Shown here in pieces: positions 14,054 through 16,944 of a DNA stretch of 16,944 nt (within the stretch, counting starts at the first letter, position 1; every line of letters starts with the position of its first letter). Source of the DNA: an uncultured Salinimicrobium sp. (GTDB lineage: Bacteria > Bacteroidota > Bacteroidia > Flavobacteriales > Flavobacteriaceae); assembly GCA_946887025.1 (NCBI GenBank), contig CAMPJY010000039.1, positions 1-16,944 of the forward strand. Reading direction: 5' to 3'. Below the pieces are notes generated by a model. That model was not told where the DNA came from. It made no database searches and worked only from the letters and a program-made list of their open reading frames with translations. Both the position numbers and the translations under genes were made by a program.

Positions 14054-16783
14054 ATGAGTTACAGAATCGCTTCTCTTCGAAAGCTGGAGGCCCGGGGGAT
14101 CAATATCTCCCGGCTGCCCTTTTCCATCCGTATTCTACTGGAAAACGTTCTCAGGAACCGGGATGGTTTCGCCATAACAGATGAACATCTTGACACCCTG
14201 ACCAATTGGGATGCTGCGGGTACCGATAAGGAAATCCCGTTTAAACCGGCCCGTGTCCTGATGCAGGATTTCACGGGAGTTCCTTCCGTGGTGGATATTG
14301 CTTCCCTGCGTGCGGAAGTCATCAGGAAGGGAGGGGATGGCAACAGGATCAATCCTGTAATCCCCGTTGATCTGGTGATAGATCATTCGGTACAGGTGGA
14401 TTTCTTTGGAACTGATTATTCTGAAAGAAGAAACGTGGAGCGGGAATATGAGCGAAACAGCGAACGTTATAAACTGCTGAAATGGGGTCAGAAGGGCCTG
14501 AACAATTTCACCGTGGTACCTCCGGGAATGGGGATCTGTCATCAGGTGAACCTGGAATATCTTGCCAAAGGGGTGATCATGCGCGACGGCTATGCCTTTC
14601 CCGACAGTCTCGTAGGTCTGGATTCCCACACGCCCATGGTGAATGGGATAGGGGTACTCGGATGGGGAGTGGGAGGAATTGAAGCAGAAGCCGCCATGCT
14701 GGGTCAGCCTGTTTATTTCACCTGCCCGCAGGTGGTAGGACTGAAACTGACGGGGAAGATCCCTCAGGGCTGTACGGCCACTGATATGGTGCTTGCCATC
14801 ACCAGATTGCTTCGTGACGTGGGCGTGGTAGGAAAGTTTGTGGAGGTATATGGCGATGGGCTGGATCATCTGACAGTTACCGACAGAGCTACCATCTCCA
14901 ACATGTCCCCCGAATTCGGTTGTACCGTGACCTATTTTCCTGTGGATGACCAGACGCTGGACTATATGCAGAAAACCAATCGCTCGCAGGAACAGATAGC
15001 CCTGGTGAAGGAGTATTGTGAAGAAAACCTCCTGTGGCGTACAGGAAAGGAGAAAATAGAATATTCTCAGGTTGCCGAATTGGATCTTGATAGTCTGCGG
15101 CCTACTGTTTCCGGGCCAAAACGCCCGCAGGACAAGATATTTGTAGAGGATCTGGGGACAAAGTTCCGGGATTTGCTTCAGGAGGAATTTTCGAGGCATT
15201 ACATTCCCATCGCCCAGCGCACAGAGAACAGATGGCTCAACGAAGGCGGGTCTCAGACCAGCTTTACTGATTCTGAAAAACATATTACGCCCCAGGTAAT
15301 GGTCGAAAAGGAGAACCGGCTGCGCTCCGTGAAGATTGTCCACCAGCATGCGGATTTCCATATTAGCGATGGAAGCATCGTGATTGCAGCCATTACCAGC
15401 TGTACCAACACTTCCAACCCTGCAGTGATGGTGGGGGCAGGGCTGCTGGCGCGGAAAGCTCTATCGAAAGGATTGCGCACAAAGTCATGGGTAAAGACCA
15501 GTCTGGCCCCCGGTTCCAAAGTGGTGACCACTTACCTGAACAGGTCCGGCCTATCCGAAGATCTCGATGCCCTGAGGTTCCATACGGTGGGTTACGGCTG
15601 TACCTCCTGTATCGGGAACAGTGGACCCCTTCCCAAACATATCGCGGATGCCGTTGATGAAAACGAACTGGTGGTGGCCTCTGTGCTTTCCGGAAACAGG
15701 AATTTTGAGGCGAGGATCCACCCTCAGGTCAAAATGAATTTCCTGATGTCGCCTATGCTTGTAGTAGCCTACGCTTTGGTCGGCCGCGTGGATGTAGACC
15801 TGATAAATGATCCGTTGGGTTATGATCCCAATGGCGAGCCTGTATTTTTAAAGGACATCTGGCCCAGCCAGGAAGAGGTAAGCCAGACCATTAAAGATTG
15901 TATGAGGGCAGAAGATTTCAAGGAAGTCTACGATGTGATTTTTGAAGGGGAAGAGCAATGGCAGAACCTTCCCAGCGCAGAAGGGATCCAGTATCTATGG
16001 GAAGACGAATCTACATATATCAAGGAGGTGCCTTTCTTTGTGGATCTGGATGAAACTCCTGAAGCCCTAACAGACATTGATGATGCACGGGTACTCCTCT
16101 ATCTGGGGGATTCGGTGACCACCGACCATATTTCTCCGGCAGGTGCTTTTAGTGAGGATTCTGCTGCTGGAAAATATCTGAAGAGCCAGGGGGTAGAGCG
16201 CAGGGACTTCAATTCCTATGGGTCCCGTCGGGGAAATCATGAAGTGATGATGAGGGGAACCTTCGCCAACGTTCGTATCCGAAACCGCATTACTGATAGG
16301 GAAGGGGGTTACTCCACTTATTTCCCTTCCAATGAAACCCTGACCGTTTTTGAAACAGCAATGAAATATAAGAAGGACAATACTCCGCTGATCGTGATTG
16401 CCGGCAAGGAATACGGTAGCGGCTCCTCCAGGGACTGGGCAGCCAAAGGAACCAGTCTGTTGGGCATAAAAGTGGTCCTGGCCGAAAGCTTTGAACGCAT
16501 ACATCGCAGTAATTTAATGCAGATGGGGGTCCTGCCGCTGGAATTCCAGAACGGTGAAACCGCCGAATCCATGGGGATAGAAGGTACTGAAAAATTCAGC
16601 TTTGCAGGCATTGCGGAAGACCTTACCCCCGGAATGCTTATTGAGGTAACTGCAGAAAAAGCTTCTGGTGAATCCTTTAGCTTTAATGCCCGTGCCCGCC
16701 TGGATTCTGAAATTGAAGTTGCCTACTACCAGAACGGCGGGATCCTTCAATATATCCTGCGGGATTTTTTGAAAAAGATATAA
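14054..16783 (+). CDS. acnA: Aconitate hydratase A
   Basis: A 909-residue cytosolic 4Fe-4S enzyme of the AcnA/IRP1 type that interconverts citrate and isocitrate in the TCA cycle. Cluster ligands are Cys450 (ITSCTNTSNP), Cys516 and Cys519 (GYGCTSCIGNSG). Other signatures are QDFTGVPSVVD (71-81), SHTPMVNGIGVLGWGVGG (191-208), DHISPAGA (691-698), the active-site YGSRRGNHEVMMRGTF (722-737) and the swivel-domain YGSGSSRDWAAKG (787-799). The N-terminus starts at a position equal to about residue 20 of E. coli AcnA, yet the protein is slightly longer overall because of internal insertions. The ATG at 14054 follows an A-rich run typical of Bacteroidota start sites, and no in-frame ATG lies close upstream. 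It is probably transcribed alone; no clear promoter was found in the 236 bases before it. Confidence 0.97.
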   Translation: MSYRIASLRKLEARGINISRLPFSIRILLENVLRNRDGFAITDEHLDTLTNWDAAGTDKEIPFKPARVLMQDFTGVPSVVDIASLRAEVIRKGGDGNRINPVIPVDLVIDHSVQVDFFGTDYSERRNVEREYERNSERYKLLKWGQKGLNNFTVVPPGMGICHQVNLEYLAKGVIMRDGYAFPDSLVGLDSHTPMVNGIGVLGWGVGGIEAEAAMLGQPVYFTCPQVVGLKLTGKIPQGCTATDMVLAITRLLRDVGVVGKFVEVYGDGLDHLTVTDRATISNMSPEFGCTVTYFPVDDQTLDYMQKTNRSQEQIALVKEYCEENLLWRTGKEKIEYSQVAELDLDSLRPTVSGPKRPQDKIFVEDLGTKFRDLLQEEFSRHYIPIAQRTENRWLNEGGSQTSFTDSEKHITPQVMVEKENRLRSVKIVHQHADFHISDGSIVIAAITSCTNTSNPAVMVGAGLLARKALSKGLRTKSWVKTSLAPGSKVVTTYLNRSGLSEDLDALRFHTVGYGCTSCIGNSGPLPKHIADAVDENELVVASVLSGNRNFEARIHPQVKMNFLMSPMLVVAYALVGRVDVDLINDPLGYDPNGEPVFLKDIWPSQEEVSQTIKDCMRAEDFKEVYDVIFEGEEQWQNLPSAEGIQYLWEDESTYIKEVPFFVDLDETPEALTDIDDARVLLYLGDSVTTDHISPAGAFSEDSAAGKYLKSQGVERRDFNSYGSRRGNHEVMMRGTFANVRIRNRITDREGGYSTYFPSNETLTVFETAMKYKKDNTPLIVIAGKEYGSGSSRDWAAKGTSLLGIKVVLAESFERIHRSNLMQMGVLPLEFQNGETAESMGIEGTEKFSFAGIAEDLTPGMLIEVTAEKASGESFSFNARARLDSEIEVAYYQNGGILQYILRDFLKKI

Positions 16784-16826
16784 GGGAACATAAATCCCGG
16801 GCGCCGGGAAAAAAAGGAGAAATAGT

Positions 16827-16857
16827 TTTGAAATATCCCACTAAGGGGTTTAATTTG
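16827..16857 (+). promoter_or_regulatory. Promoter of tRNA-Pro(GGG)
   Basis: TTTG at 16827-16830, 19 bases, then TTAATTTG at 16850-16857 (seven of eight matches to TAnnTTTG). Spacing fits the Bacteroidota consensus, and the box ends 12 bases before the tRNA. The TTTGCAC at its end is shared with the other tRNA-Pro promoter. Confidence 0.65.
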
Positions 16858-16869
16858 CACTTCAGAATT

Positions 16870-16943
16870 CGGGATGTGGCGCAGTCCGGTAGCGTATACG
16901 TCTGGGGGGCGTAGGGTCGCAGGTTCAAATCCTGTCATCCCGA
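16870..16943 (+). tRNA. tRNA-Pro (anticodon GGG)
   Basis: A complete cloverleaf at the window edge. Acceptor CGGGATG (16870-16876) pairs with CATCCCG (16936-16942), discriminator A16943. D stem GCGC/GCGT, anticodon stem TACGT/GCGTA with loop CTGGGGG, anticodon GGG at 16904-16906. T stem GCAGG/CCTGT around TTCAAAT. It reads CCC and CCU. The bases after the discriminator lie outside the window, so whether CCA is encoded cannot be fully seen; the first visible base is C. The antisense strand gives two false reading frames that begin MTGFEPA and MNLRPYA. Confidence 0.95.
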
Positions 16944-16944
16944 C

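Noticed and set aside
14135..15361. A 408-codon minus-strand frame inside acnA
   Set aside because: Long antisense frames arise by chance opposite conserved genes; acnA has all family motifs and the antisense product has no recognisable domain.
16795..16809. Hairpin TCCCGG-GCG-CCGGGA after acnA as an intrinsic terminator
   Set aside because: It is followed by an A-tract, not a T-tract, on the plus strand, so it does not fit an intrinsic terminator for acnA.
16683..16938. Two minus-strand frames beginning MNLRPYA and MTGFEPA
   Set aside because: They are antisense translations of tRNA-Pro(GGG) and of the acnA 3' end, a frequent annotation artefact.
1..16944. CRISPR arrays, insertion sequences or rRNA genes
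   Set aside because: I saw no regularly spaced long repeats, no transposase gene with terminal inverted repeats and no rRNA sequence.

Overview
The window looks like a chromosome segment from a marine-type member of the Bacteroidota, most likely a flavobacterium. Reasons: a TonB-dependent outer-membrane receptor, several SPII lipoproteins, LytS/LytTR two-component pairs, A-rich sequence in front of start codons rather than clear Shine-Dalgarno sites, and promoter boxes close to the Bacteroidota TAnnTTTG consensus. The species cannot be named from this sequence.

Layout, left to right. (1) Positions 1-2550 are ordinary chromosome: the start of pyrG (CTP synthase, minus, cut by the window edge), a DUF3820 gene (minus), a small secreted protein (plus) that shares a bidirectional terminator with a convergent DUF1456-cysH pair (minus), and a tRNA-Pro(UGG) with its own promoter and terminator. 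Three short repeat or hairpin structures lie between genes here and just beyond. (2) Positions 2906-5131 hold a TonB-dependent receptor (minus) with an EF-hand-like calcium loop inside the barrel. (3) Positions of about 5130-10400 are a visibly AT-rich stretch with a lipoprotein gene and the first of two paralogous three-gene cassettes: LytS-type histidine kinase, LytTR response regulator, and a convergent vanadium-haloperoxidase-family lipoprotein. It ends near a short remnant that looks like a tyrosine recombinase. (4) Positions 10494-13817 hold a second cassette of the same design and order, at a base composition closer to the flanks. (5) Positions 14054-16783 encode aconitase AcnA, followed by tRNA-Pro(GGG) at the right edge.

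The most interesting feature is the pair of LytS-LytR-haloperoxidase cassettes. The second haloperoxidase (12420-13817) keeps all the expected vanadate-pocket residues: Lys, Arg, Ser, acid-base His, Arg and vanadate-ligand His. The first (8597-9991) has Ala in place of one vanadate-binding Arg and Gln in place of the acid-base His, yet is an intact, full-length, well-conserved lipoprotein. The likely picture is an active enzyme and a pseudoenzyme paralogue, each beside its own kinase and regulator. The composition difference and the integrase-like remnant between the cassettes suggest that one arrived by horizontal transfer rather than by recent local duplication. The regulatory link between each two-component pair and its haloperoxidase is inferred from the repeated gene order, not shown directly.
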